Shown here in pieces: positions 50,348-59,929 of a DNA stretch of 64,000 bases. The notes beneath the pieces were generated by a model. It was not told the DNA's origin. It did no database searches and worked only from the letters and a program-made list of their open reading frames with translations. The translations under genes were made by a program, and so were the position numbers. Each line of letters starts with the position of its first letter. Position 1 is the stretch's first letter. The DNA comes from Thioalbus denitrificans (lineage in GTDB: Bacteria > Pseudomonadota > Gammaproteobacteria > DSM-26407), in assembly GCF_003337735.1 (NCBI RefSeq), contig NZ_QPJY01000005.1, forward strand, positions 142,265 to 206,264. The letters are read 5' to 3'.

Positions 50348-52423
50348 ATGATTGCGCCTTCTACTGACGCCATGAAAAGTGCGGGTACCGGCAAACAGGT
50401 CGGTGCGCTGGGCGTGGTGCTGCTCGCCCTCATCGTGCTGATGGCGGTCAACTTCGCGCTCGTGGCGCGCCAGAATGCGTTCGACAAGCAGTACATCGAA
50501 CACGCCGGTGAGATGCGCATCCTCTCCCAGGAGATCGCCAAGAACTCCACCGAGGCGGTGACCGGCAAGGCCGAGGCCTTCCGGTTCCTGCAGGAGGCGC
50601 GCCAGGCGTTCGAGCGGCATCTCGATCTGCTGCGGGCGGGCGACGGCGCGACCGGGCTGCCCGCCTCGCCGCCGGAGGCCGCCGCCGCCCTGGGGCGGGT
50701 GCGGGAAACCTGGAGCGGGGTGAGCGGGGCGGCCGACGTCATCATCGGCCGCTGGGACGTCATCACGACCCTGCACGAGATCGCCGGCCGTTTCAGTGAA
50801 ACCATCCCGCGGCTGCAGAAGGTCACCGACGAGCTGGTGGATGCGATGGCCGCTGCCGACACTTCCCGCGAGCAGCTCATTCTCGTCAGCCGCCAGTCCC
50901 TGCTGCTGGAGCGTATCGTGCGCAACGTCAACCTGGTGCTGCGCGGAGGCCTGGAGGCGGTCACCGCCGCGGACAGCTTCGGCCGTGACACCGCCCTGTT
51001 CGGGCGCGTGCTGAACGGCCTGCTGGAGGGCAGCCCGGCGCTGGGCATCACCGCCGTCGCCGAGCCCGCGCAGCGGGCCCGGCTCGAAGAGCTGCAGACC
51101 CTGTTCGCGCCGGTGAGCGAGAGCGCGGGCCGGATCCTGGAAAGCTCCCCGGAGCTGTTCCAGGTGCGTGACGCGGCCGACCGGATCTTCCAGAACAGCG
51201 GGCTGCTGCTGGACGGCGCCACGGACCTGGAGACGGTCTACGAGAATCTGGGCGCCCAGCGGGTCATCTCCGCGTGGACCGGCTTCGGCATCCTGGCCGT
51301 GGCGATCCTGGTCCTGGTCCTGCTGGCCCAGCGCTATGTGCGGGACAGCCGGCTGCGGCTGCAGGCGAGCACGGAGCAGAACCAGCGCAACCAGGAGGCG
51401 ATTCTGCGCCTGCTGGACGAGATGGGCGACCTGGCCGACGGCGACCTGACGGTGCAGGCGACGGTGACGGAGGATTTCACCGGCGCCATCGCCGACTCGG
51501 TGAACTACGCCGTCGAACAGCTGCGCTCCCTGGTGTCGGCCATCAACAGCACGGCCGTACAGGTCGCGTCGGCATCCCAGGAGACGCGCACCACCGCCGC
51601 CAACCTGGCCGAGGCGAGCCGTCACCAGGCGAAGGAGATTTCCGCCGCCACCGCCACCATCAACGACATGGCGGTATCCATCGAGGGCGTGTCCGAGAAC
51701 GCCTCCGAATCGGCACAGGTGTCCCGGCGGGCGGTGGAGATTGCCAACAAGGGCCACCAGACGGTGCAGAACACCATCCACGGCATGGACAACATCCGCG
51801 AGCATATCCAGGAGACCGCCAAGCGCATCAAGCGCCTGGGCGAGAGCTCCCAGGAGATTGGCAACATCGTCTCGCTGATCAACGACATCGCCGAACAGAC
51901 CAACATCCTCGCGCTCAACGCCGCCATCCAGGCCGCCACCGCCGGCGAGGCGGGCCGCGGTTTCGCGGTGGTGGCCGACGAGGTGCAGCGCCTGGCGGAG
52001 CGTTCCGGCAACGCCACCAAGCAGATCGAGTCGCTGGTGAAGACCATTCAGACCGACACCAACGAGGCGGTCATCTCCATGGAGCAGAGCACCACCGAGG
52101 TGGTCGGCGGTGCCCGCCTGGCGGAGGAGGCCGGTGTGGCCCTGGAGGAGATCGACGCCGTTTCCAAGCATCTCGCCGAACTCATCGAGAGCATCTCGGC
52201 GGCGGCCCGCCAGCAGTCGACATCGGCCGGCCAGGCCTCGCAGACCATGAAGGTGATCGAGGAGATCACCGCCCAGACCCTGACCGGAGCCAATGCCACC
52301 GCGGAATCCATCGGCAAGCTGGCGGAGCTGGCCGGGGATCTGCGCAATTCGGTGGCCGACTTCAGGCTGCCCGCCGAGGTCGGCGGGGAGCAGGAGGGGG
52401 AGACTCTCGCGGCGCAGGCCTGA
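50348..52423 (+). CDS. pilJ: Methyl-accepting chemotaxis protein PilJ
   Basis: 691 residues. TM1 ([20 protein letters not shown], about 17-39), a periplasmic ligand region with two PilJ-type helical modules ([15 protein letters not shown] and [14 protein letters not shown]), TM2 ([20 protein letters not shown], about 308-330), HAMP, and a C-terminal MCP signalling hairpin ([37 protein letters not shown]). It senses pilin or mechanical signals at the pole and feeds ChpA. Hairpins follow its stop. Confidence 0.96.
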   Translation: MIAPSTDAMKSAGTGKQVGALGVVLLALIVLMAVNFALVARQNAFDKQYIEHAGEMRILSQEIAKNSTEAVTGKAEAFRFLQEARQAFERHLDLLRAGDGATGLPASPPEAAAALGRVRETWSGVSGAADVIIGRWDVITTLHEIAGRFSETIPRLQKVTDELVDAMAAADTSREQLILVSRQSLLLERIVRNVNLVLRGGLEAVTAADSFGRDTALFGRVLNGLLEGSPALGITAVAEPAQRARLEELQTLFAPVSESAGRILESSPELFQVRDAADRIFQNSGLLLDGATDLETVYENLGAQRVISAWTGFGILAVAILVLVLLAQRYVRDSRLRLQASTEQNQRNQEAILRLLDEMGDLADGDLTVQATVTEDFTGAIADSVNYAVEQLRSLVSAINSTAVQVASASQETRTTAANLAEASRHQAKEISAATATINDMAVSIEGVSENASESAQVSRRAVEIANKGHQTVQNTIHGMDNIREHIQETAKRIKRLGESSQEIGNIVSLINDIAEQTNILALNAAIQAATAGEAGRGFAVVADEVQRLAERSGNATKQIESLVKTIQTDTNEAVISMEQSTTEVVGGARLAEEAGVALEEIDAVSKHLAELIESISAAARQQSTSAGQASQTMKVIEEITAQTLTGANATAESIGKLAELAGDLRNSVADFRLPAEVGGEQEGETLAAQA

Positions 52424-52442
52424 GTTTCGCGGTAGCGGCAGT

Positions 52443-52463
52443 GCGGCGGCGACATGCCGCCGC
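52443..52463 (+). terminator. Hairpin between pilJ and chpA (first)
   Basis: GCGGCGGC-GACAT-GCCGCCGC, a perfect 8-bp stem 20 bases after pilJ, no T tract. More likely mRNA stabilising or attenuating than a full terminator, since chpA follows. Confidence 0.45.
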
Positions 52464-52507
52464 GGCGTCCGGCAGCCGCCCTACCCTGCCTGTCCGATCA
52501 TCCGAGC

Positions 52508-52528
52508 CGGCCCGTCGTCGACGGGCCG
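52508..52528 (+). promoter_or_regulatory. Hairpin between pilJ and chpA (second)
   Basis: CGGCCCGTC-GTC-GACGGGCCG, a perfect 9-bp stem, 28 bases before the chpA GTG. It could tune the PilJ to ChpA ratio (inference). Confidence 0.4.
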
Positions 52529-52556
52529 AATGTACTCATAGGAAGAGGCCTTAGGT

Positions 52557-55500
52557 GTGAACGACACGACAGCCTTGAGCCTGATTCGGGCGGAAATCGA
52601 CCAGGCGCTGGAGCAGGTCCGCCGATTCCTGGAGCGGTACATCGAGCACCCGGAGGAGTCCGCCGTCCTGGAGCAGGCTGCCGACGAGCTGCACCGGATC
52701 CTGGGCAGCCTGAGAATGGTGGAGCTCTACGGCGCCGCGCTGGTGGCCGAGGAGATGGAGCGCGTCGCCCGGGACCTGCTCGAGGACCGGGTGCCGAATC
52801 GCGACGATGCCTGCGGCGTGCTGGTGCAGGCCGCCATGCAGCTCCCCAACTACCTGGAACGGATTCAGGCCGGCGAAAGCGACAATCCACTGGTCCTGCT
52901 GCCGCTGCTCAATGATCTGCGCAGCGGCAGGGGCGCGGAGCTGCTCTCCGACACCCTTCTGTTCGAGCCCGACCTGTCGGTCATGCCGCCCGCGGGCTTC
53001 GACGCCGATTCCCTGGCCCTGCTGGAGGGGGACCTGCGCAAGCCGGCTCGCAGCGCCCGGCATCTCTACCAGCTGGGCCTGCTCGGCCTGCTGCGCAACC
53101 AGCAGCTGCGCCAGGCTCTCGGCCGCCTGCGCCTCGCCCTGTCCCAGCTGGAGAAGATCTCCAGCGGCCGGCCCATGGGACAGTTGTGGTGGGTCGCCTC
53201 GGGCGTGGTGGCCGCCGTCGCCGGCGAAGGTCTCGAGGCGGGCCTCGCGGTCAAGCATCTCCTGTCCCGCCTCGATCGCCATATCCGCCGGGTGGCCGAG
53301 GAGGGGGAGTCCGCGCTGGAAGAGACGCCTCCGGCCGAGCTGGTCAAGAACCTGCTCTACTACAATGCCAAGGCCGAACCGGTCGACGCCCGTGTCCGCG
53401 AGCTCAAGTCGGCATTCCGCCTCGACGCGGTGCTGCCCTCCGAGGCTGACATGGCCAGGCGCCGCAAGGGGCTTTCCGCCGCCAACCGGGGCGTACTCCG
53501 GGTGGCGATCGGCGCACTCAAGGAGGAGCTCTCCCGGGCCAAGGATCAGCTGGACCTCTTTGTCCGTTCCGAGCCGCGGGAGCTGTCCGATCTGGAGTCG
53601 CTGCGCGCGCTCCTGCGGCGGGTGGCCGACACGCTGGTGATGCTCGGCATGGGTCATGCGCGCGGCATGATCCAGCAGCAGGCCGCCGTCCTCGAGGCGA
53701 TGGAGCGGGGTGAGAGACCGGTGGAGGACAGCGTCCTGATGGAGGTGGCCGGGGCGCTCCTGTACGTGGAGTCGGGGCTCGACCTGCTGCAGGAAACCGG
53801 CCAGCTACCGGGGCAGGACGAGGCGCGGCTGACAGGGAGGGAGAGCGCGGAGCGATCGGCGCTGCGCTCCGTGCTGCACGAGTCCCTGCTGACCATCCAG
53901 TCGGCCAAGCAGGATTTCGCCGCGGCGTTGGCGGAGCCCGGAGCCGCCTTCGACGGCGCGGCCATGGCCATGGCCGTGGAGCCGGTTCTGGGGGCCCTGC
54001 GGATGCTGGAGGATGACGCCGTGGCGGGGCTTCTGGCCGCCTGGCTGGAGCGGATCCGGCCGCTGTCCGCGCTGCCCTCCGAGAGCGCCGCGTACGAGAG
54101 CCTGGCCGATGCCCTGACCGCCGTGGAGAGCTACCTGGATGCGCTGCAGCAGGGGCGCCGGGCGGAGGGCTATCTGGAAATCGGGCGCCAGCGCCTGGGG
54201 CTTCCGCAGCCCGCCACGGCGGCTGCCGCCGCGAGCCCGGCGGCGCAAGGTCCCGCTGAATGGCAGATCGCGGCCGGAGAATCCCTGGAAGAGGCCATCG
54301 ACGAGTCAATCGAGATCGGCGGGCTCGTATATGACTGGGCCATCTCCCCCGGCGGGCATCCCGGGCCGGAGCCCGCGGACCAGGAGCACGGCCATGAGGC
54401 CGGGCCCGAACCGGTCGGGGAGGCGATCGACGTCTTCGCCCCCGGGTCGGAGGAACCCGCGGCGGCCGATGTATCCGATGCGGGGGAGCCGGTACCCGCC
54501 GCTGCGGCCGGAGGGCGGGAGCCCGGCGGATCCGCGGAGGCTGATGCGGCGCACGAAACGGGCGCGGAAGAGGCCGAGCCGCCGGATCCGGAACTGGTGG
54601 AAATCTTCATCGAGGAAGCCGACGAGGTGCTGGCGTCCATCGACGAGAACCTGGCGCGGTGGAAGTCCGATCCTGACGATACCGAAGCCCGCCAGAGCGT
54701 GCGCCGGGCCTACCATACCCTCAAGGGCAGCGGCCGCATGGTGGGGGCGATGGAGGCGGGTGAGCTGGCCTGGGCCGTTGAGAATCTCCTCAACCGGGTG
54801 ATCGACGGTACCCTGCCCGCGGCGCCGGCGGTATTCGATGCCGTGGATGAATCCCGGCGCCTGCTGCCGTCCCTGCTCGACGCCTTCGCCGGGAACCGGG
54901 CCTGCCCGGAGGGCGCGGAGGCGCGCGAACTGGGGGAAAGTTGTCACCTGTTGAGCGCGGCAACCCTCCCCGCAGCGGCCGGGCCGTCCGTCGAGGCGGA
55001 GCCCGGACCGGAGCCCGGACCGGAGCCCGAACCGGAGCCCGAACCGGCTGAACCGCTGGCGACGGAAGCGCCGCCGGCGGTGGAGGCCGGAGCCGGGATG
55101 GACCCGGTGCTGCTGGGCATTTTCTCCGCGGAGACCCGCGGTCACCTGGCGGTGGTGGAGGAGTTCCTGGAGCGGTGCCGGGCGCAGGGTGACGGCTGCC
55201 GGGTGGATGGGGACCTGCAGCGGGCGCTGCATACCCTGCACGGGAGCGCGGGTGCCGCGCGGGTCGAACCGATGAGCGATCTGGCCGGTCGGCTCGAGTC
55301 CCTGGTCAAGGTCCAGGCCGGACTCGATTCCACGCCCGCACCGGCATTCCTCGACCTGCTGGAGGAGGGGCTTGCGGTCATCTCCGGGCAGTTCGAAGCC
55401 CTGCTGTCGGCGCCGGCCGCCGTGCCCGCCGCGGCGGAACTGTGCGCGCGGATCGGGGCTGAGGAAAGCCGGCTGCATGCCGCCGTGCCGCCCATGGCCG

Positions 55501-58500
55501 CCGGGTCGGCCGCGGACGAGGCCGGGCTGTCGACGCCCGGCGCGCCCGCCGTGGAAGAGCCCGCCGGATCTGCGCCGGTTACCGGGACCGCCGCCGGGGC
55601 CCCGGGTGAGGTGCTGTCGGAGTGGGAACTGGCCCTCGATGCCGAGTTGGCGGAAGCGGATGTCCCGGCGGCCCCCCCGGAGCTCGACGAGCTGACCGAG
55701 CTGTTCCTGGACGAGGGCGCGGCCATGCTGCAGTCGGCCGACGCCCTCCTGCGCGACTGGCTCGCTGAGCCCGGTGCGATCCAGCGCCTGGAGGAGTTGC
55801 GCTTCCAGCTCCACAGCCTGGCGGAAGGAGCCCGGCTTGCGGGGTGCATGGAGGTGGGCGCTTTCGCCGGGCAGCTGGAGCAGACCTATGCCGACCTGGC
55901 GGCGGGGCGTCTGCCCCGTGATTACGCCCTGAGCGACTGGCTGCAATCGGCCCATGACGGCCTGGCCGGGATGCTGGACAGCATTCAGACCGGGGAGCCC
56001 GTCGAGGAGACGGGGCCGCTGCTGGAGCAGCTCCAGGCGCTGAGGACCCGGCCGCAGGCGCCCGCCGGGGAGGAGGAGGCTGCAGGCATTGCGGAGGCGG
56101 CGGAAGAGCCGCCGGCCACGATTTATCCCGAACCGGCCCCCGAAGCTGTTGTCGAGCCCGGGCCCGAGCCGGAGCCAGAGCCAGAGCCCGCCACGGTGCG
56201 GGAGCCGGTTTCCGGCTACGCGGCGATTGACCCCGACCTGCTCGATATTTTCCGCGAGGAAGCCGCCGAGCTGCTGGATGCGATCGAACGGGCGCTCCAG
56301 GGCTGGGCCCGCGCGCCCGCCGAACCGGGTGTTGCCGAAGGGCTGCGCCGTGCGCTGCACACGCTGAAGGGCGGCGCCCGGACCACCGGACTGCAGGAGA
56401 TGGCGGACCTGAGCCACCAGATGGAGTCGCTCATCGACGCGGTTCGTGACGGCACCCTGGTGGCCGACGACCGGGTGGTGCAACTGCTCCACGAGGGCTA
56501 TGACGGGCTGGCCTCCATGCTCGAGCAGGTGGCGGCGCGGTTGACGCTGAGCCCGGCGGAGGCGCTTCTGCTGCGGATGCGCGAGGCGTTGTCGAGCGGT
56601 CCCGGACCGCTGCCTTCCGAGCTGACCGCACCCGCTGCCGCGCCCGCGGAGCCGGTTGCCGCGCCCGGGCCGGTGCCGGCCGCACCGGCCCCGCAGCAGC
56701 AGGAGATGGTGCGGGTCCGCGCCGAGCTGCTCGACCGGCTGGGCAACGTCGCGGGCGAGGTGAGCATCTCCCGCTCCCGCCTCGGACAGCAGGTCTCCCA
56801 GTTCGGCTACCACCTGCAGGAGTTCGAGGAGACGGTCAATCGCCTGCGCGGCCAGCTGCGGCGGCTGGAGATCGAGACCGAGGCGCAGATCCTGTTCCGC
56901 TACGAGCAGGCCGACCAGGCGGGGTACGACGAGTTCGATCCCCTGGAGCTGGATCGCTTCTCCCACATGCAGCAGCTCTCCCGCGCGCTCATGGAGAGCG
57001 CCGGCGACCTCATCGACCTGAAGGACACCCTCGCGGAACTGAACCGCGACTCCGAAACCCTGCTCCTGCAGCAGTCGCGCATCAACACCGAGCTGCAGGA
57101 AGGCCTGATGCGCGCGCGCATGGTGCCCTTCTCCAGCCTGGTTCCGCGGCTGCGCCGCATCGTGCGCCAGATCACCGGCGAGCTCGGCAAGCGGGCCGAG
57201 CTGCGGGTGCTGGGCGGCGAGGGCGAAATGGACCGATCGGTGCTGAACCGGATGGTCGGGCCCCTGGAGCACCTGTTGCGCAACGCCATCGATCACGGCA
57301 TCGAGCCGCCCGCCGTGCGCCAGGCGGCCGGCAAGGCCGACGTGGGCACCATCACCCTCGACGTCAGGCGCGAGGGCGGCGAGGTGGTGCTGGTGCTCTC
57401 CGACGACGGCGGCGGGGTGAACCTCGATGCGGTGCGAGCCACGGCCATATCCCGCGGGCTGCTGGGCGAGGGCGAACGGGTCGGTGACTACGAGCTGATG
57501 CAGCTCATCCTCGAATCCGGCTTCAGCACCGCCGAGAACGTCACCCAGATATCCGGCCGCGGCGTGGGCCTGGACGTGGTCAACAGCGAGATCAAGCAGC
57601 TGGGCGGCATGGTCTCCATCGAATCGACCCGGGGCGAGGGCGCCGCCTTCTGCATCCGGCTGCCCTTCACCCTCTCGGTGAACCAGGCGCTGATGGTCTA
57701 CGTGGGGGAAGAGCTCTACGCCATTCCCCTGACCAGCATCGAGGGCATCATCCGGCTCGACGCGGCCGACGTGGTCCGCCACCACGGCGCCCAGGGCGTG
57801 CCGTTCCGCTATGCCGGCCAGGACTACCGTCTCGAGTACCTGGGCAGCCTGCTCGGGCTGCACCGGGAGGCGCCGGTGACCGGCGGCGCCCCGCTGCCGG
57901 TGCTGCTGGTGCGTGGCGGCGACAGCCACTACGCCCTGCTCGTGGACGGCATCCAGGGCAGCGGCGAGATCGTGGTGAAGTCCCTGGGGGCGCAGCTCAG
58001 CACGGTCCGGGGCATCGCGGGAGCCACCATCCTCGGCGACGGCCGGGTCGTGGTGATCCTCGACATGCCGGCGCTCATCCGCACCGGTGCGGTGGTCCAG
58101 CACACGGTCGAGGCGGCGAAGGAGGTGCACACGGACGAGGCGCGGCCGCCCAGGGTGCTGGTGGTGGACGACTCCATCACCGTGCGCAAGGTGACGACGC
58201 GGCTGCTCGGCCGCAACGGCATGGAGGTGCTGACCGCCAAGGACGGTGTGGATGCCATGGCGTTGCTCCTGGAGCTGGAGCACCTGCCCGACATCATGCT
58301 GCTGGACATCGAAATGCCGCGCATGGACGGCTACGAGCTGGCCTCCCTGGTGCGCCACAACGAGCGGCTGCGGGAGGTGCCCATCGTGATGATTACCTCG
58401 CGCACGGGCGAGAAGCACCGGGAGCGCGCCGAGGGGCTTGGGGTGAGCCGGTACCTGGGCAAGCCCTACCAGGAGAAGGATCTCCTCGAGACCATCCGGG

Positions 58501-58523
58501 AGCTGACCGGGCAGGAGGAGTGA
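52557..58523 (+). CDS. chpA: Hybrid histidine kinase ChpA with multiple Hpt domains
   Basis: 1988 residues from GTG 52557, with GGAAGAGG upstream. Five histidine-phosphotransfer-like motifs: H46 (LHRILGSLR), H720 (YHTLKGSG), H892 (LHTLHGSA), H1086 (LHSLAEGA, degenerate) and H1268 (LHTLKGGA), separated by Pro/Glu-rich linkers. Then come the CheA-type dimerisation helices, an HATPase (LRNAIDHGIEPP, DDGGGVN, GRGVGLDVVNSEI), a CheW-like domain (SVNQALMVYVGEELYAIPL) and a C-terminal receiver with D1917 (IMLLDIEMPRMDGYE). It is the core kinase of the Chp system. P. aeruginosa ChpA is longer, with more phosphotransfer domains. Confidence 0.96.
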   Translation: MNDTTALSLIRAEIDQALEQVRRFLERYIEHPEESAVLEQAADELHRILGSLRMVELYGAALVAEEMERVARDLLEDRVPNRDDACGVLVQAAMQLPNYLERIQAGESDNPLVLLPLLNDLRSGRGAELLSDTLLFEPDLSVMPPAGFDADSLALLEGDLRKPARSARHLYQLGLLGLLRNQQLRQALGRLRLALSQLEKISSGRPMGQLWWVASGVVAAVAGEGLEAGLAVKHLLSRLDRHIRRVAEEGESALEETPPAELVKNLLYYNAKAEPVDARVRELKSAFRLDAVLPSEADMARRRKGLSAANRGVLRVAIGALKEELSRAKDQLDLFVRSEPRELSDLESLRALLRRVADTLVMLGMGHARGMIQQQAAVLEAMERGERPVEDSVLMEVAGALLYVESGLDLLQETGQLPGQDEARLTGRESAERSALRSVLHESLLTIQSAKQDFAAALAEPGAAFDGAAMAMAVEPVLGALRMLEDDAVAGLLAAWLERIRPLSALPSESAAYESLADALTAVESYLDALQQGRRAEGYLEIGRQRLGLPQPATAAAAASPAAQGPAEWQIAAGESLEEAIDESIEIGGLVYDWAISPGGHPGPEPADQEHGHEAGPEPVGEAIDVFAPGSEEPAAADVSDAGEPVPAAAAGGREPGGSAEADAAHETGAEEAEPPDPELVEIFIEEADEVLASIDENLARWKSDPDDTEARQSVRRAYHTLKGSGRMVGAMEAGELAWAVENLLNRVIDGTLPAAPAVFDAVDESRRLLPSLLDAFAGNRACPEGAEARELGESCHLLSAATLPAAAGPSVEAEPGPEPGPEPEPEPEPAEPLATEAPPAVEAGAGMDPVLLGIFSAETRGHLAVVEEFLERCRAQGDGCRVDGDLQRALHTLHGSAGAARVEPMSDLAGRLESLVKVQAGLDSTPAPAFLDLLEEGLAVISGQFEALLSAPAAVPAAAELCARIGAEESRLHAAVPPMAAGSAADEAGLSTPGAPAVEEPAGSAPVTGTAAGAPGEVLSEWELALDAELAEADVPAAPPELDELTELFLDEGAAMLQSADALLRDWLAEPGAIQRLEELRFQLHSLAEGARLAGCMEVGAFAGQLEQTYADLAAGRLPRDYALSDWLQSAHDGLAGMLDSIQTGEPVEETGPLLEQLQALRTRPQAPAGEEEAAGIAEAAEEPPATIYPEPAPEAVVEPGPEPEPEPEPATVREPVSGYAAIDPDLLDIFREEAAELLDAIERALQGWARAPAEPGVAEGLRRALHTLKGGARTTGLQEMADLSHQMESLIDAVRDGTLVADDRVVQLLHEGYDGLASMLEQVAARLTLSPAEALLLRMREALSSGPGPLPSELTAPAAAPAEPVAAPGPVPAAPAPQQQEMVRVRAELLDRLGNVAGEVSISRSRLGQQVSQFGYHLQEFEETVNRLRGQLRRLEIETEAQILFRYEQADQAGYDEFDPLELDRFSHMQQLSRALMESAGDLIDLKDTLAELNRDSETLLLQQSRINTELQEGLMRARMVPFSSLVPRLRRIVRQITGELGKRAELRVLGGEGEMDRSVLNRMVGPLEHLLRNAIDHGIEPPAVRQAAGKADVGTITLDVRREGGEVVLVLSDDGGGVNLDAVRATAISRGLLGEGERVGDYELMQLILESGFSTAENVTQISGRGVGLDVVNSEIKQLGGMVSIESTRGEGAAFCIRLPFTLSVNQALMVYVGEELYAIPLTSIEGIIRLDAADVVRHHGAQGVPFRYAGQDYRLEYLGSLLGLHREAPVTGGAPLPVLLVRGGDSHYALLVDGIQGSGEIVVKSLGAQLSTVRGIAGATILGDGRVVVILDMPALIRTGAVVQHTVEAAKEVHTDEARPPRVLVVDDSITVRKVTTRLLGRNGMEVLTAKDGVDAMALLLELEHLPDIMLLDIEMPRMDGYELASLVRHNERLREVPIVMITSRTGEKHRERAEGLGVSRYLGKPYQEKDLLETIRELTGQEE

Positions 58524-58589
58524 GGCGCCCGAGTTCCCGCGGCCACCGTTCGGCCGCGGCACGGGAGTCGGGGTTGAGGCAGCGGGGCG

Positions 58590-59096
58590 ATGACGCGCCC
58601 ATGGAATCGACGCATGCAACAGACACGCGAGGAAATCGCCGGCAGCCGGAGACCGGCAGAGGTCAACTGCCTGCTCATGCCCATCGGGGGAGGAGCGCTG
58701 CTGCTGCCCAACATCCTGGTGGCCGAGGTGATCGGTTTTTCCGCGCCGGAGCCCCTGGCCGACGCGCCGGCCTGGTTCGCGGGCCGCACCGAGTGGCGCG
58801 GGCTCACTGTGCCCCTGATCCGCCTGGAGACGCTCCTGGGTGTGGATGCCGTCCCCGGCGCCGGGCGCCGAATCGCCATCCTCAACGCCCTCGAGGAGCA
58901 GACCGACACGCCCTTCCTCGGCATCGTGCTGCAGGGCATCCCGGCCCTGGTCAGGGTGCGGGCGGCGGAGCTGGAAGAGGACCCGGAGGAGGGGCGGGGA
59001 GGGCCGGTCCTGCGCCGGCTCCGCTATCAGGGGCAGCCGGTGGTGGTGCCGGACCTGGAGGCATTGACGGCGTCGCTGCAGGCACACGTCGCCTGA
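58590..59096 (+). CDS. chpC: CheW-like protein ChpC
   Basis: 168 residues from ATG 58590 (alternative 58614). CheW-type barrel: CLLMPIGGGALLLPNILVAEVIGF, WFAGRTEWRGLTVPLIRLETLLG, RIAILNALEEQ, FLGIVLQGIPALVRV. Placed directly after chpA as chpC is in Pseudomonas, but chpB (methylesterase) is not between them. It probably links further receptors to ChpA. Confidence 0.9.
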   Translation: MTRPWNRRMQQTREEIAGSRRPAEVNCLLMPIGGGALLLPNILVAEVIGFSAPEPLADAPAWFAGRTEWRGLTVPLIRLETLLGVDAVPGAGRRIAILNALEEQTDTPFLGIVLQGIPALVRVRAAELEEDPEEGRGGPVLRRLRYQGQPVVVPDLEALTASLQAHVA

Positions 59097-59183
59097 AGCG
59101 ATCAAGCCATCGTCGAGCGGTCCGGTCCGGTTCGGAAACCCTGTACACCCATGGAGGTGATGGGAGCTGGTGTCTGTTTGATT

Positions 59184-59447
59184 GTGTACTGCGCCGCAAT
59201 TCCCGGCCCATTCAGCGAGTCGCTGCGGGGTTAGATGCAAGGCGCGCGTGCGCAGGAATGGCCAGCCCTTTCAAGCATACGCAACGCCGCAGATGACCCC
59301 GCAGCGGCTCGCCCGAAGGGAGCCGTCCACAAGCGCCGGTCCTGCGTTGCAGCGCTTGCCAAGGGCGACGGCCATTGCCGGTGCGCTGCGCCTTGTCCTG
59401 ACGCTTGTGGGGGCTCTGAAAGGGCCGGGAATTGCGGCTCAGTACAC
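59184..59447. mobile_element. MITE-like element with 32-bp terminal inverted repeats
   Basis: The arms 59184-59215 and 59416-59447 are inverted repeats matching at 30 of 32 positions (ends GTGTACTG...CAGTACAC). Just inside the left end, GCGAGTCGCTGCGGGGT and ACCCCGCAGCGGCTCGC form a second inverted pair. The ~264 bp contain no convincing gene. A non-autonomous transposon-derived repeat is the best reading. No clear target duplication is visible. Confidence 0.7.
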
Positions 59448-59466
59448 TAACCAAGGAGTCGTGGAC

Positions 59467-59895
59467 ATGCAGATTGGAGGAATATCTCGGGACGCTACCC
59501 GAACGCCGCGCAAGACGGCGAGAATCACCCCGGCGGGCGGTCTGCTGGCCGTACTGCTGGGCCTTGTGCTGCCGTGCCTTGCCGCGCAGGCCGCCGATGA
59601 TGACTACCTGAAGATGCTCGAAGCCGAAGCGACGGGGGACACGGGGCCGAAGGTGGATGCCGCCAGCGTGCGGGAGCATACCGCCAGTGCCGGCAGCAGC
59701 GTCGGTCCCGCGCAGGCGGGGGCGATGGACCGGGCCGCTTTCGAAGCCCAGTTCGGGCAGCTGCGTCCCTCCACCTTCAGTGCCTACGAAAAGCTGGAAG
59801 AGCCGCAGAAGCAGACGGTATTCGAGCAGTTCCGGGAGAGCGGCGACTACAACAAGCTGGTGCTGGAGGTCATGCGCCTGCGCTACGGGCAGTAA
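59467..59895 (+). CDS. Exported hypothetical protein
   Basis: 142 residues. A signal peptide (TPAGGLLAVLLGLVLPCLAAQA, cleavage near 42) precedes a short mature domain of about 100 residues. The mature part has MDRAAFEAQFGQLRPSTFSAYEKLEEPQKQTVFEQFRESGDYNKLVLEVMRLRYG, mostly helical. I recognise no named family. AAGGAG precedes ATG 59467; GTG 59461 is possible. It lies 34 bases before the rhodanese gene, probably one transcript, and immediately after the MITE-like element, whose right end may contribute to its promoter. Confidence 0.78.
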   Translation: MQIGGISRDATRTPRKTARITPAGGLLAVLLGLVLPCLAAQAADDDYLKMLEAEATGDTGPKVDAASVREHTASAGSSVGPAQAGAMDRAAFEAQFGQLRPSTFSAYEKLEEPQKQTVFEQFRESGDYNKLVLEVMRLRYGQ

Positions 59896-59929
59896 AACAG
59901 AAACGAGAACGTCGGAACGGAGGAGTCTC

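Noticed and set aside
54306-59240. Very long open frame (about 1640 codons) on the minus strand opposite chpA
   Set aside because: High GC with strong third-position bias leaves long antisense frames open; its translation is low-complexity and matches no fold, while the plus strand encodes clear ChpA domains.
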